46,124 bases of DNA from Fragilaria radians (Eukaryota; Bacillariophyta; Fragilariophyceae; Fragilariales; Fragilariaceae). This document shows, in pieces, positions 34,846 to 44,951 of the stretch. The stretch covers positions 28,856 to 74,979 of the forward strand of contig CAAAJI010000189.1 of assembly GCA_900642245.1 (NCBI GenBank), in the 5' to 3' direction. The notes under the pieces were generated by a model. It ran no database searches and was not told where the DNA came from. It was given only the letters and a program-made list of their open reading frames with translations. How positions within the stretch are numbered: the stretch's first letter is position 1; the number at the start of each line of letters is the position of its first letter. Both the position numbers and the translations under genes were made by a program.

Positions 34846-36207
34846 TTATCTAGCAATAAGTGAGTACAAAAACTGCACAATGTGGGAATATGTTATCAAC
34901 GTAAAAATATAGTTTTTTAGCCATGTCTCCAGATTCCCCTGTGCTACATTAGCTTGCTGTACTTCAATCTCTTCACTAATCACAGCACGGAGATTCGACA
35001 AATCCCTAAAACCCTACACGTACCAGGAGATAATGCGTTAGTATTGATCTCCATGGATTCGTGATACCAAGTGCTATTGTCTGCTATGAAAATGAATTCC
35101 CCCAACATGAATCTTAAGGTCGAAGAATCGTTACCCAGCACGTTAAGGATCACTTTAAAACTGTTACATTACAACTGCTCTTGGAACATCAGTTACCAAT
35201 GCCTGGGGTACAGACTTTCTTGATTAATCATCCTTGCTCTGGGACACCACACTCAATGTTTTAACCGTTATAACCTCTTTACATGGCAATTTGAGAGTGT
35301 ACTGATGGAAAAGTCATCAAAAAGACGTGTTATTGTGGATGCAAAATAGAATCCTGTTGGCTTGAATGAAGATTTGCAGGCATGCAAACGCTAAAGAGTA
35401 TAGGGGGGAAATTGAGAGCTATCATAAACTATTCGCAAGAAGTCAAAAAAAGATTGAAAAAATTGGTTCACTATCCTTAAATATTTGAAAAAATGCAGGG
35501 AAATGTGCTGTTGGTCAAATTTTGTTGTTAACGCTATTTATCCGTTCATGCTTTCAGGGATCAGTGGACATGGTTCACTTAATGGAAGGTGTAGCTTTGC
35601 CACTGCACTAGTCCTCAGTATGTCCTAATATTGCATCAAATGAGTTGCAGATATCCAAAGATAAAGCAAGACAAATACTTCCATGGGAAAAGTGCAAGAA
35701 GCAGCGCCAAGCCATTGAATTTTTATTTAAATCACCCATGATATATGGAATGTATAAGTACCGAATCTGATGACTTAAGAATACTAAGAAAGAATTTCTT
35801 CACAGGCCATTTAATCAAGTTAGAAATGGTCCTGTATGGCTTGCAATCACCAGTATCAGATTCAATTATCTAATTTATTTGAACACCCAATAAAATACAT
35901 AGGATTCCAAATAACTAGACAAAGAAGTATTTTGAAGAGCTGCATAGAGAGAGCATGGCTTTGCTTTTCCTGCTCATCGTAAACCAACATTTTGCCTTGA
36001 AATGTTTTACGAAGAAAGTGATTAGTTTTGATAAAGTGCTAGTAAAAAACCGTATGTGCCTACAAATTATTGCTCAAGATACATGTTGCTGAGAAGATAA
36101 ATGGTATTTTGACCTTGAGGAATATCCAATCCAAAACTATATTATTTAGAAAGAAGTTTTCTTCTCATTGGGAAACAAAGGTTTAAAAAGCTGAAAACAA
36201 ATCTGCA
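34846..36207. other. Spacer, possible transposon debris
   Basis: About 1.36 kb without a supported gene. A phrase near 35815-35860 reading LIKLEMVLYGLQSPVSDS loosely resembles the LYGL motif of copia reverse transcriptase, but nothing around it supports that. Otherwise unremarkable. Confidence 0.4.
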
Positions 36208-37572
36208 TTATTGATCTTTTGTCACTGTGAATGCAGCGCCAGGAAGACAGGCAGATGCATCATCTTTGGGACAACTAACTGATACAGGAATGTCAACTGG
36301 TATTCCTCGCTTATTAATATCGTGGTGCTTTGGTGTTTCATATCGTGCTACTGTGACTGCAATCCCTCCATTATCATTCTTCAAGGGAAGTATCGTTTGC
36401 ACAATTCCTTTTCCAAAGGTTTGCTCGCCAACAACAGTGGCACGTCCGTTTTCTTGTAAGGCTGCTGTGAAGACCTCAGCTGCTGATGCCGTACCACCAT
36501 CAACAAGGAGTGCTAGCGGATCATCAATATCAATGCCATCAGTAAATGTAGATAGAGCATCAACTATACCATTCTTATTCACAACAAAAACAACTGGTTT
36601 GTTGGCCTCCAAGAAAAGTGATGCTGTGTCAACACCACCTGGTAATAGGCCGCCTGGATTTCCTCTAAGGTCTATGGCAAACGCCTTCGATCCCTTTTTC
36701 TTCAGGTTTTCGATTTCAGACTTCACCGAGGCTGCTGTTGTGCCAGAGAATGACTTAACCCGAATCACACCAACCTTTCCAACATTAGCAACTGTTGTTT
36801 GGTATGACCGTACTGAAGTAATCTTGAGTGCTTTACGAGTTACAATATAATCTAAAATCTTGCCTTCACGTTCCATCACAACTCCAACCTTCGAACCTTC
36901 GGGGCCGCGTAAGTTAAGAGCTACATCATCTGGAGTGGATGAATCATCAAATTTGACTCCATCTACCTCAACAAAAATATCATTCGGACGAATTCCAGCT
37001 TCTTCCGCAGGGCTTAGAGGCTCCACGTCTGAAGCAATGACTCTTCCTTCTTTGTTGGTAGAGATTTCCACACCTACACCAGCTAGAGTCCCAGTTGCAG
37101 AGTCGAAAAGAGATTGATATTTCGATGGCGATAGATAACGCGTATACTTATCACCTAGGGTACTCAACATTTTGGATATAGCAACCTGGGCTTCATCCAT
37201 ACTCTTGTATTTTCGTAAGACGTTATCCTGGCGCAATTTAAACCAATCCTGTCCATTGAAAGTTCGATCTATAAATGAGTTATCCACCAATCTCCAAGCT
37301 TCCGCAACGGCCATTTGCTCCGAAGATAGCGAACCAAAATTTTCCGCCAGTGACTGCGGAGGGTTACAGAGTATGACAAGTGGTATTAAACACGATGAAA
37401 ATAATGTCTTCACATCCCGCCTTTGTTCATGAGAAAACAGTTTATGGGAAGAAAGTACTGTTGATGAGAATCGTGGCGAAGGTATTGAGAGCGGAAGCGT
37501 TGTAAACGCAAGGGAATATGCGGAAATGGAGGACAATATCAAAATCAGATGATTTACTTGATGAAGTCTCAT
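36208..37572 (-). CDS. ctpA: C-terminal processing peptidase CtpA (S41), thylakoid lumen
   Basis: A 454-aa serine protease of family S41 that, in chloroplasts, trims the C-terminus of photosystem II protein D1 so the manganese cluster can assemble. The presequence looks tripartite. It starts with a signal peptide (about 1-21) cleaved before Phe (SAYSLA-FTT), then a Ser-rich transit region. A thylakoid transfer signal follows with twin arginine (RRDVKTLFSSCLIPLVI, 51-67) and a likely cleavage after QSLA (near 76). A PDZ domain covers about 155-245 (GVGVEIS, SPAEEAGIRPNDIFVEVDG). The protease core follows (FAIDLRGNPGGLLPGGVD). Catalytic Ser is 363 in DGGTASAAEV and Lys 388 in GEQTFGKGIVQ; both are intact. 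Single exon. Flanked by transposon-rich DNA upstream. Confidence 0.93.
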   Translation of the reverse strand: MRLHQVNHLILILSSISAYSLAFTTLPLSIPSPRFSSTVLSSHKLFSHEQRRDVKTLFSSCLIPLVILCNPPQSLAENFGSLSSEQMAVAEAWRLVDNSFIDRTFNGQDWFKLRQDNVLRKYKSMDEAQVAISKMLSTLGDKYTRYLSPSKYQSLFDSATGTLAGVGVEISTNKEGRVIASDVEPLSPAEEAGIRPNDIFVEVDGVKFDDSSTPDDVALNLRGPEGSKVGVVMEREGKILDYIVTRKALKITSVRSYQTTVANVGKVGVIRVKSFSGTTAASVKSEIENLKKKGSKAFAIDLRGNPGGLLPGGVDTASLFLEANKPVVFVVNKNGIVDALSTFTDGIDIDDPLALLVDGGTASAAEVFTAALQENGRATVVGEQTFGKGIVQTILPLKNDNGGIAVTVARYETPKHHDINKRGIPVDIPVSVSCPKDDASACLPGAAFTVTKDQ

Positions 37573-38234
37573 GACGGGAAATTTCTAGTCCCTCATTTAC
37601 ATGCAGCTTGAGAAAAGGAAAGGAGAAAAACTCAGTTGTAGTACGTACTTCAGCTGGATGTACGACACCGGACAATTCTACAAAAATCCCCTTCAGTCCA
37701 ACTCACATATCAGATGATTTTATACTGCATATCCTCTTTTCTGGATTGATAGGAGATGCTTATCTACAGTTCAAGTAAGTGTAGACAAAAAATGCTTCAT
37801 TAAATGTTAAAGCTCATGCTTATAATGATTACATTTTTCTCCTAAAAAGCAATCCTCCAATTTCAACGCTAAAGATTGGTTCCTCGGCCACAACTTTGAC
37901 CATTCTCTTTTATCAAATTTATCTTTGAAATGACTTTACTTACCTTGATTTTTTATTTAACTTAAGAATACATCTTTCTAGTATTGTTTCCAGTCAAATT
38001 CCCTTTGTAATGCGATAAAATCATCGAATATGATTTCTTCCCTCCATCACCATTCCATTGCTGTTTATCTTATTAGACATTTTCAAGGAACTTGCAAGCA
38101 TGATAATCATAACCTCAAATCTTAAGACTTCGTCGAATAATTCTGCCAGACTTTTCTCTCCTCTGAATAACTCTACCCTAAAAAGACCCTTATCCAGTTG
38201 TTTTCAAATATAGTAAACTTGTGAATATGCCCTT
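37573..38234. other. Upstream region of ctpA
   Basis: About 660 bp, AT-rich, expected to hold the ctpA promoter. No gene or repeat recognised. Confidence 0.5.
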
Positions 38235-38545
38235 CTAGCTTGAGCCCTTGGACTTAATGATTCTTTCTATTTCTAAGTCATTCTTTAGTAACTCTATTGT
38301 ATTATTGTTTCTGCTGAAAGATTGTCTAGTATGCGAATCATTAGGTCTATTTACGAAATGATATGACCAGGGATTTCTGATTTTCTCCAACGTAACTTTG
38401 AGTCCTTGAACCCATTGATCAGGATCTTTCGTTGTTTTCTCCAATCACAATTTGGTGAGCTCCTTCTTGAGTTTTTTGAAGTTGGCTTTGCGGTGGGCTC
38501 ATACTTGGCCACTAAGTTGTTTCATGCCAATATTGCATCCTCCTC
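38235..38545 (-). pseudogene. Ty1/copia gag remnant
   Basis: On the minus strand the frames read NNLVAKYEPTAK, then after a frameshift NFKKLKKELTKL, a stop, and LEKTTKDPDQWVQGLKV. This is the characteristic gag/UBN2-like order of copia retrotransposons (A-W-x-L-x-x-KYEP ... L-x-x-L-K-x-E ... DPD-x-W). At least one TGA, one frameshift and further stops show it is dead. No LTRs were found nearby by eye. Confidence 0.6.
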
Positions 38546-38799
38546 AGACTTCAGCTCTGATCTGCAAATGTTTAGCATACCAAGATTCAAATCGCAAATC
38601 ACAAGAGATGAGTAGCTTGACATAGGCAATGTCATTCTTGATTATGAGGTCTTTGTAATCATTTGGAAAACCAAATTAGTCCCTCTGGATGTTGTGAAGT
38701 CTTCAGGCCTAAACTTGTTCATAAAAAAAGATTTGCAGTCCAAGTGTTTCCTGCCTCACAATCAAGTCAAGAGAATCTTGAATGACACTGGTAACTCTG

Positions 38800-39484
38800 A
38801 TGCTTCCTGAATCAAAGTATCAACTAGTGCAGCAGGTGAGGCAGGTGCACCCCTTGAAGCCAAGGTCCTGCTTGCATTTTAAAACATTAGTACTTGGTGT
38901 TCCAGCTCTCTTTCTAAGGAATTTTTTCAAATGTCCAGACCATAAGATGCCAATAGTGTTGAGGAAGTTGCTGCAATCATCCCCTTGGCAAAAGCGAAAG
39001 AAAAAGCAAACATAGTGCTGTTTCAGATTGGAATTGATTCATTCAATCGGTTGTTTGTCTTAATGGATGGCATCTATCCTAAGTTTTACAATTTGCAACA
39101 ATCCAATCACTCTTCAACAAAAAAGCTTCACAGTCTGGTAGGAAAGTGCCAGGAAATGTATTGAGCGAGCATTTGGTGTGCTACAGTTTCGCTTTAAGGT
39201 GATGGAGCATCCAAACCGGTTTTCACTCTCTAAGAAAGATTAGTGTAATTGTACTCTATGTTCTCATCTTGCACAGTATGGGTATCTCTGATAAAGTTAT
39301 GGAGGGAGATGTACATGCTAGATGTCATCCATTTGAAAAGCATAATGTAAATTGTGACAATGATGATGACAGCAATGAGCAGAAAGTGGTGAACAATCAT
39401 GATGACATTGTTGACAATGATATCGATAATGAGCAAGAACATAGCAACAATGTTGGATCGGAAAACACCAATCCTACCGTGTGA
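38800..39484 (+). pseudogene. PIF/Harbinger transposase remnant
   Basis: Fragments in order on the + strand: PLEAKVLLAF and, in another phase, KTLVLGVPALFLRNFFKC (the helical region before the catalytic core); then LMDGIYPKFYNLQQ, matching the conserved DGIYPKW motif of HARBI1-type DDE transposases; then ERAFGVLQFRFKVMEHPNR, the hallmark ERAFGVLQ-RF segment; and a tail ending in an acidic Asn/Asp-rich stretch (39340-39440). Several stops and frameshifts separate the pieces, so it is inactive. Terminal repeats were not identified. Confidence 0.75.
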
Positions 39485-39527
39485 GAAACGATCCTAGATT
39501 ATCAGGTACACTGGAAAAGATCTGAGC

Positions 39528-40133
39528 ACTTGCGACTCATGGGATAAATCATGAATATGAGGTGGATTCAAAGATTTTAAAGGACAAATTTATTGAACCA
39601 AATCTTCACAATAAAATCTTTTCCCGACTGTCGAGCTTTGTACAAAATCTAGGGGACTAAACAAGACACACATAAAATCTGCTTCTATTTTAAGCACAAA
39701 TTCAGATGATGATTTAATTTCTTTATCAAACAGATTTATTTGAGACATTTTCTCATGTCTATGCCTTAATAACTAATTAACTTGATTAAATAACTATTGG
39801 AAATGTCAACCTCTTGCATCTGTTATTCTTACGCTTTCATGTCCGTAATTCCCTCACAATGGCTTTGAATGATTTTTTGTAGGATTTAGGGTTTGAACTT
39901 GCATCTAGGGACCGTTTTATATGGATGTCAACTTTATCATATCATAAATGGGATGCAAAAGTTTGTCTGACACTATGTCTACCCAAATCATCATTTAAAT
40001 TCAACTTCAAAATTGCATGCATATACGAGCTATTTGTTCCTAGACACTACTCAATGTATCGATTACTTGCAACTCATGGGACAAATCATAAATGAGAAAT
40101 GGATCCAAAGAAATGAAATAACAAATTTATTGA
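39528..40133. repeat. Diverged direct repeat pair (about 68 bp)
   Basis: 39528-39595 and 40065-40133 share ACTTGC-ACTCATGGGA-AAATCAT at the start and ACAAATTTATTGA at the end, with scattered differences between. Spacing is about 540 bp. They follow directly after the Harbinger remnant and could be duplicated ends of a transposon. Confidence 0.65.
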
Positions 40134-40451
40134 TATATTTAGTGAAAAAAGACCTTAAAATACTTAATTATTGAGATAAGTATTTAATATATCTTTCTTG
40201 CAAATGTTGTTGGAGCCTTTCTTTTTCACTATAGAATAAATAGATTTGACACTATTGATGACAACAGTCATGATGCAAGCCTTTTTGGGTTGATCTTGTG
40301 GTAGCACCTTCCTCTTTCAGGAACTCAAATCAACAACCTTCACACACGCAGCGCTGTCTATTTCAACAATATAGGGGGGACCTTTGAGTGCATGGCTACA
40401 AGAAACAACAACTAAACAACAACAGCAGACGTGATTTACTATATACTTTTT

Positions 40452-40571
40452 GGACTGTTCAAATAGTCCGGGGGGCAAAAATGGGTTCATTTAAATGGTC
40501 CAAAAGGGTGGAGACGGTATATTTTTGGCAAAAATGTACCTTCTTGGCTTTGCGGACTGTTAAAATAGTCC
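40452..40571. mobile_element. Possible 120-bp fold-back element with GGACT ends
   Basis: The left end GGACTGTTCAAATAGTCC (40452-40469) and right end GGACTGTTAAAATAGTCC (40554-40571) are nearly identical. Each is an imperfect palindrome, so they act as both direct and inverted repeats. A related AAATGGTCC lies between (near 40494). No coding capacity. I could not establish a clear target duplication, so the element call is tentative. Confidence 0.4.
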
Positions 40572-42062
40572 TTAGGATTGGAATATTCACTCTATAGGCA
40601 ATGCCTTTTCATTTCTTTGCAAACATATCCTCACTAACGGCAATGCTTTCACATTCTACAACTAAATTCATTTTTTTCTGACCGTAAATCGTCGGATTGT
40701 TGCGTATTGCTGAAGCCTGCACTCCCATCGATTTCCGCTTATTTGAGAACGGATAACGAACATGAGAGTTTTTCGGCTTCTTTGCTCAGAAATGAGCGGG
40801 ATATACTGCATAGTTCAGCGGAACATTCAAATTGTGTCTTGAAGCCTAGAGAAAAGCTCTAATGTTATGGTTATAAATATGTAGAGAAAATCATCGCATT
40901 TTCCGTGCAAAAGCTATTAAACATTCATTTGCAGCATGTAAAACAGAAAACCATAGCTAGAATAAAGCCTGATCCGTAGTAGAATATATGAAGCTCAACT
41001 TCCGATCGGAATTAAAGGAATGATTGTACATTTCGTAGGATGAACATGCAAGCTTTGAATGAATACAGTAAAAGGATTCAGAATGCCATTAGCACCGAGA
41101 CTGTCATGGCAATCAGCAATATTGAAGTGAAGTATATCGGTTGATTGTATCTAAATTTTCAAAGCAGATACTTCTATTGCAATTAGAAACGGTAGTGGCT
41201 TACCAAATGCTGTGATGTAGGCTTTTGAAACTTTGTCACCAAAAAGAGAAGATAAGCTTTAGGCTGGATAAATTGTGGAAACAAAAATTACACAACAAGC
41301 AATACCATTTAAATGACATGCATGCGAGCTTTGATTCACTCAATTTTTATCACATCAAATTATATCATATACTGTGATTGCACAACTCCTCACCTAGTCA
41401 TACCTGCTACAACATTTGAAGACAATTTTTTCCTACAATCCATCAACATTTAAAATCTTCAACAACCTCATCTTATTGCATCCACAAGTGTAATTACTAT
41501 CAAAAGATTGATGCACTCTCATCTGCATTTTTTTGTTATTTATTGAGTAACGCTCGATGGAGAAGAGAAACAGGCATACAAAGAACTTTCCTATAGATTA
41601 ATTCAACAAAGATTGCCTCCAGGAATGTCTTGAAGATATAATTTAGACCAAATCATCGTCGCAGTAGATTGTAAAGTGAAGCTGTCAAAGTGCATGGCAA
41701 TTGAATTATGAAGTAATGTGCTTTGAATTGTTTTGCAAGAACTAAATGATTCAGTTAAAATTGAGTTGAATGACACAAAATAAGTTAGACAAGATTCATT
41801 TTTAGAAAAAACTGGAGTTGTTAAAGATATCTTCCAGTGATCTCTAAACGTAGGTGAATTCTTGACGCCAAAAACTAGTAAGCATTGACACAAGGTTAGG
41901 GAACATCACAGATTCAACTTTAAAGATTTAGACTTTTGAATATGACAGCCGTAGAGTTAACAGAATCAGATTTCACGGCAAATAGGCCACCGAATACTCA
42001 GGCTTCAATCTTTAGATAAGTCAAGAATGCTATACTATACTACAATGTGACAAGAATTATTA
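40572..42062. other. Spacer, nothing recognised
   Basis: About 1.5 kb of AT-rich sequence downstream of PUS1. Only short frames, no RNA gene or repeat recognised. Confidence 0.5.
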
Positions 42063-43550
42063 TCAATTATCTCCTGTCCTTTCTCCATGGTACCGCTCCT
42101 GCCATTCGAAACGATTTGTTTGCATGTATAGATACATAATAAAGTTGCCTTCTTGCTGTTCCTCCTCTACTATCTTTCGAAGGATGACATCATCCTTGAA
42201 AGCTTTCCATCTCTGCATGGCTGGACTATGGGGCTGATTGATCCAGTCCAAGGGACTAGCATCATTCGGTAGGCTTCCAATACGTCTATTGTAATCGTCG
42301 TAAATGCTCATATCCATGAATAAACCTTGTGCCGGAGCCAGGGGAAGGATCATCTTCGTTCCTTTATCAAAGGCCCTATCCATGGTTTCCATTGTAGCTC
42401 GCTCACAAACAACGTCGCATACAAGGGCAATCATCTTTCGGATTTGGTTGAGTAGAAATGCTTGACCGATGACTTGCGTGGGGATCCATTCTGTCCCATC
42501 CTCACGAACGATGGGGTCTTGGACGGAAAATTCCAAGATGTAGCGTTGTGCGGATGCATTTCCTAAATCCATCCCCTTGGTGAAGTTGTGATACGCACGA
42601 GTTCCAACATATTTCTGTAAGGCAGTCCTAAGGGTGTTCAATTGTTCTGAGGAGATACGGTAATCCTTTATGGTTTGTCGGAGGTTTTCAATTTCTTCGG
42701 GAGTAATTGGGATTGCATCTGGAGCTCTTCGATTAATGCCCATGTCGTCAAATAGAGTTTTGGCATTCGGATAAAATAAATAGCTCGGAATCATATACTG
42801 ATACCTTACACGACTTCGATCTGTTTTGGCACAGAAGCTTCGAATCGCTCGTTTGACATCTAATATAGAAATGTCAGGATGTAGATTAGCATTGATAGAT
42901 TCACGAATTTCGTCAAAGGTCATTTCACCAACCTCCAGTTTACAAGAACACACTTGAGCGCACGCATGGACACCTTTATCTGTCCTTCCAGAAACGGACC
43001 ATCCATATTTTTGCGGAAACCCAAAGTTCGACTGCAGTAGAAGACCAGATTTATACAAGGCTAACTCGATTTCTGCTTGAATTGTCTTCTGTCCCTTGTT
43101 GATTTGGAATCCAGAAAAGTTAGAACCGATATAAGCTATAAGCATTGCCAATTTCTTCTTTGATTTTTTAGTGTCTTGTGGAGAAATATCTGGAATGGTT
43201 ACTTGCAACAAGTCTTGCATGGTTTGACTAGCATATGATCCTTCGTTTGGAAACGTATTCTTGTCACTCATTTCCAAATTCGATCCGGTACTTCTATCCA
43301 ATCGATCATTAGTTGAAGACTTTGTTCTTTTATTTCCCTGGTACGGAGTGGCCTTTTGACGCTTATTTCTCATTTGGTCGTTTGGCGCAGATCCAATGAC
43401 TACTGTCCTTTTAGTTTCGGAGTCATCCGTAATCTTCCTAGTATTAGACTTCGTCATCATATAGATTGAATTGAAGAACTCTACAATGCAATGCCGATTC
43501 TTAAGATATGATTTTCGTAAAATGTTATTTCCCTGTCGCCAAGGAAACAT
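42063..43550 (-). CDS. PUS1: tRNA pseudouridine synthase, TruA/PUS1 family
   Basis: Converts specific uridines in tRNA (and other RNAs) to pseudouridine in nucleus and/or mitochondria. 495 aa from the ATG at 43550; a second start at MMTKSNTRK (residue 31) would give a shorter form, and the 30-residue difference could separate mitochondrial and nuclear products as in other PUS1 genes. A basic, Ser-rich N-terminal region (to about 130) precedes the catalytic domain: KLAMLIAYIGSNFSGFQ, then GWSVSGRTDKGVHA with catalytic Asp191, NANLHPDISILDVKRA, the YQYMIPSYLF segment, and the C-terminal GQAFLLNQIRKMIALVCDVV helix that helps shape the active site. The length and insertions fit the eukaryotic PUS1 subgroup rather than bacterial TruA. 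Confidence 0.88.
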   Translation of the reverse strand: MFPWRQGNNILRKSYLKNRHCIVEFFNSIYMMTKSNTRKITDDSETKRTVVIGSAPNDQMRNKRQKATPYQGNKRTKSSTNDRLDRSTGSNLEMSDKNTFPNEGSYASQTMQDLLQVTIPDISPQDTKKSKKKLAMLIAYIGSNFSGFQINKGQKTIQAEIELALYKSGLLLQSNFGFPQKYGWSVSGRTDKGVHACAQVCSCKLEVGEMTFDEIRESINANLHPDISILDVKRAIRSFCAKTDRSRVRYQYMIPSYLFYPNAKTLFDDMGINRRAPDAIPITPEEIENLRQTIKDYRISSEQLNTLRTALQKYVGTRAYHNFTKGMDLGNASAQRYILEFSVQDPIVREDGTEWIPTQVIGQAFLLNQIRKMIALVCDVVCERATMETMDRAFDKGTKMILPLAPAQGLFMDMSIYDDYNRRIGSLPNDASPLDWINQPHSPAMQRWKAFKDDVILRKIVEEEQQEGNFIMYLYMQTNRFEWQERYHGERTGDN

Positions 43551-43703
43551 TCAAGAAGAGTTGAGTGTCAAAAAATGAATTTTAGTGGTAGTCGCGATAC
43601 TTGACTAATTGATACTATCAAAACTTAAAAAAATTATTGAAATAATAATTAAGATTATCTTCCCAATCTCATACTTTACCTTTCCAGAATCAAACATTTT
43701 CTA

Positions 43704-44765
43704 TTATATCAATTTAAATACCTGATCATGAAATTCCAATTCCAAACTATGTTGAATGGTAGGCGGCATGCAACCTGAGCATGAAATATGAAGCAACCGG
43801 TGATGCCGGATCTTATACTCCTTAAGCAAACGTCGTACGAGAGCCTCATTGACCCAGTGATTACCTGTCAGATCTAAAAATAAAAGATTTGGAAGCCAAT
43901 CTGGAAGATATTGGAGGACCTCAGGACCTGATTCATAAGAAAATGTTCCACTGATTCCCAGATGTGTCAAGCTGGTGCACGAACTAAGAAGTTTCTCAAC
44001 ACATTCCGCAGATAACGAGGTAAGGTTTCCCAATTCTAGACGCTCCAAATGTTGGCAACCTTGCATCTGCAACAGCTCTTCGTTGTCCCAGTTGTAGTCC
44101 TCCCATGAGTCGCATGGTACAGAATCCGAGTAATTTCCCCAAGAGGGAATAAGAAAATTCAAACCTTCTTTAGTTAGAGCCCTCCAGGAACAATCTGTTT
44201 CATCATCCATGTTTGGCGCATACACCGATATCCGAGTAACATGGGAGTGATTGAATAAACGAAGCAACGCATTCGACATACCGATAGAACTTGAAATGAA
44301 TATAGAAAGTGCCGCGATAGTTCTAGGAGGAAACGTCGAGATATATTGATGAAGAAGGGTTTCGCCCATCAGTTCCAAGTATTGTGGTAAAATTGGAACT
44401 AAAGCTCTCAAACATAGCGATTGAAGACTCTTACATCCTACTTGTTCATCGATATCGTAGTTTTCGTCTTGAAAATACAGCAAAGATCCTGGACGGCTCC
44501 TTATATCTCCAGAAATAAGGTGATTTTCCCCCTGACGAGCAGATACATGCTCTATTCTGTCAGCGTGTTGACGTTCCTGGAGTAAATTGTACAAAAGTGA
44601 AAGGTGTACAGTCGGTCTTTCTTTGCTAACCTTTGGGATTTGAGCTCTTCTTGATTTCTGAGACAATCTCTCTTCTATCAATAGGCTCTTACATTCCATG
44701 AAGAATTGTGCCTTGTGAGCTTTGTTTTGAAAGCCCAGACTTTGCCGTCCTTTTCCCTTCGCCAT
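43704..44765 (-). CDS. Leucine-rich repeat (RNI-like) protein
   Basis: A 353-aa single-exon protein starting at the ATG at 44765. The first 80 residues are basic and hydrophilic (MAKGKGRQSLGFQNKAHK). From about residue 110 it shows irregular leucine-rich repeats of the RNI/F-box-LRR kind: LRALVPILPQYLELMGETLL, CQHLERLELGNLTSLSAE, TSLTHLGISGTF and WLPNLLFLDLTGNHWVNE. No F-box or signal peptide is evident. Likely a cytosolic or nuclear adaptor; exact role unknown. It is codirectional with PUS1, 153 bp upstream of it, and its start is about 90 bp from the permuted tRNA gene on the opposite strand. Confidence 0.65.
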   Translation of the reverse strand: MAKGKGRQSLGFQNKAHKAQFFMECKSLLIEERLSQKSRRAQIPKVSKERPTVHLSLLYNLLQERQHADRIEHVSARQGENHLISGDIRSRPGSLLYFQDENYDIDEQVGCKSLQSLCLRALVPILPQYLELMGETLLHQYISTFPPRTIAALSIFISSSIGMSNALLRLFNHSHVTRISVYAPNMDDETDCSWRALTKEGLNFLIPSWGNYSDSVPCDSWEDYNWDNEELLQMQGCQHLERLELGNLTSLSAECVEKLLSSCTSLTHLGISGTFSYESGPEVLQYLPDWLPNLLFLDLTGNHWVNEALVRRLLKEYKIRHHRLLHISCSGCMPPTIQHSLELEFHDQVFKLI

Positions 44766-44852
44766 TTTATTTTTGCAAAATTCCAGGAGGAACTTGTTAA
44801 TTTTAGTATATTCATATACCTAAAAGTGTCCGGATATTGGCATGACTCAGAT

Positions 44853-44940
44853 ATCAGGAGATTCCGGGTTCGAATCCCGGGCAGGTCTGGGTCAAGTCGA
44901 TGATGACCTGTTGGCCCAACGGTAAGGCGCCTGACTACGG
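44853..44940 (+). tRNA. Circularly permuted tRNA-Arg(ACG) gene
   Basis: The halves are in reverse order. The 3' half is 44853-44888, a 16-nt intervening sequence is 44889-44904, and the 5' half is 44905-44940. Joined 5' to 3' they give 72 nt with a full cloverleaf. Acceptor stem GACCTGT/GCAGGTC is 7 bp with one G-U. The D stem is 3 bp (GCC/GGC), with the conserved GG in the loop. Anticodon stem CCTGA/TCAGG closes loop CTACGGA (anticodon ACG). The T stem is CCGGG/CCCGG with loop TTCGAAT. The joint falls between positions 37 and 38. A-box (TGGCCCAACGG, 44912-44922) and B-box (GGTTCGAATCC, 44867-44877) are both present but in swapped order. Leader TGACTC (44843-44848) can pair with GAGTTA (44940-44945), extending a helix over the splice region. 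The discriminator would be T, which is unusual. Confidence 0.85.
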
Positions 44941-44946
44941 AGTTAC

Positions 44947-44951
44947 TTTTT
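44947..44951 (+). terminator. T5 RNA polymerase III terminator of the permuted tRNA
   Basis: TTTTT begins 7 nt after the end of the 5' half, where a Pol III transcript covering both halves would end. Confidence 0.65.

Noticed and set aside
35815..35900. LYGL phrase suggesting copia reverse transcriptase
   Set aside because: Single weak motif without neighbouring RT motifs.
44815..44888. An ordinary tRNA using the T arm at 44864-44880 and sequence upstream
   Set aside because: No upstream segment pairs with the acceptor strand GCAGGTC and the anticodon stem would have only about 3 pairs; only the downstream half fits all stems.
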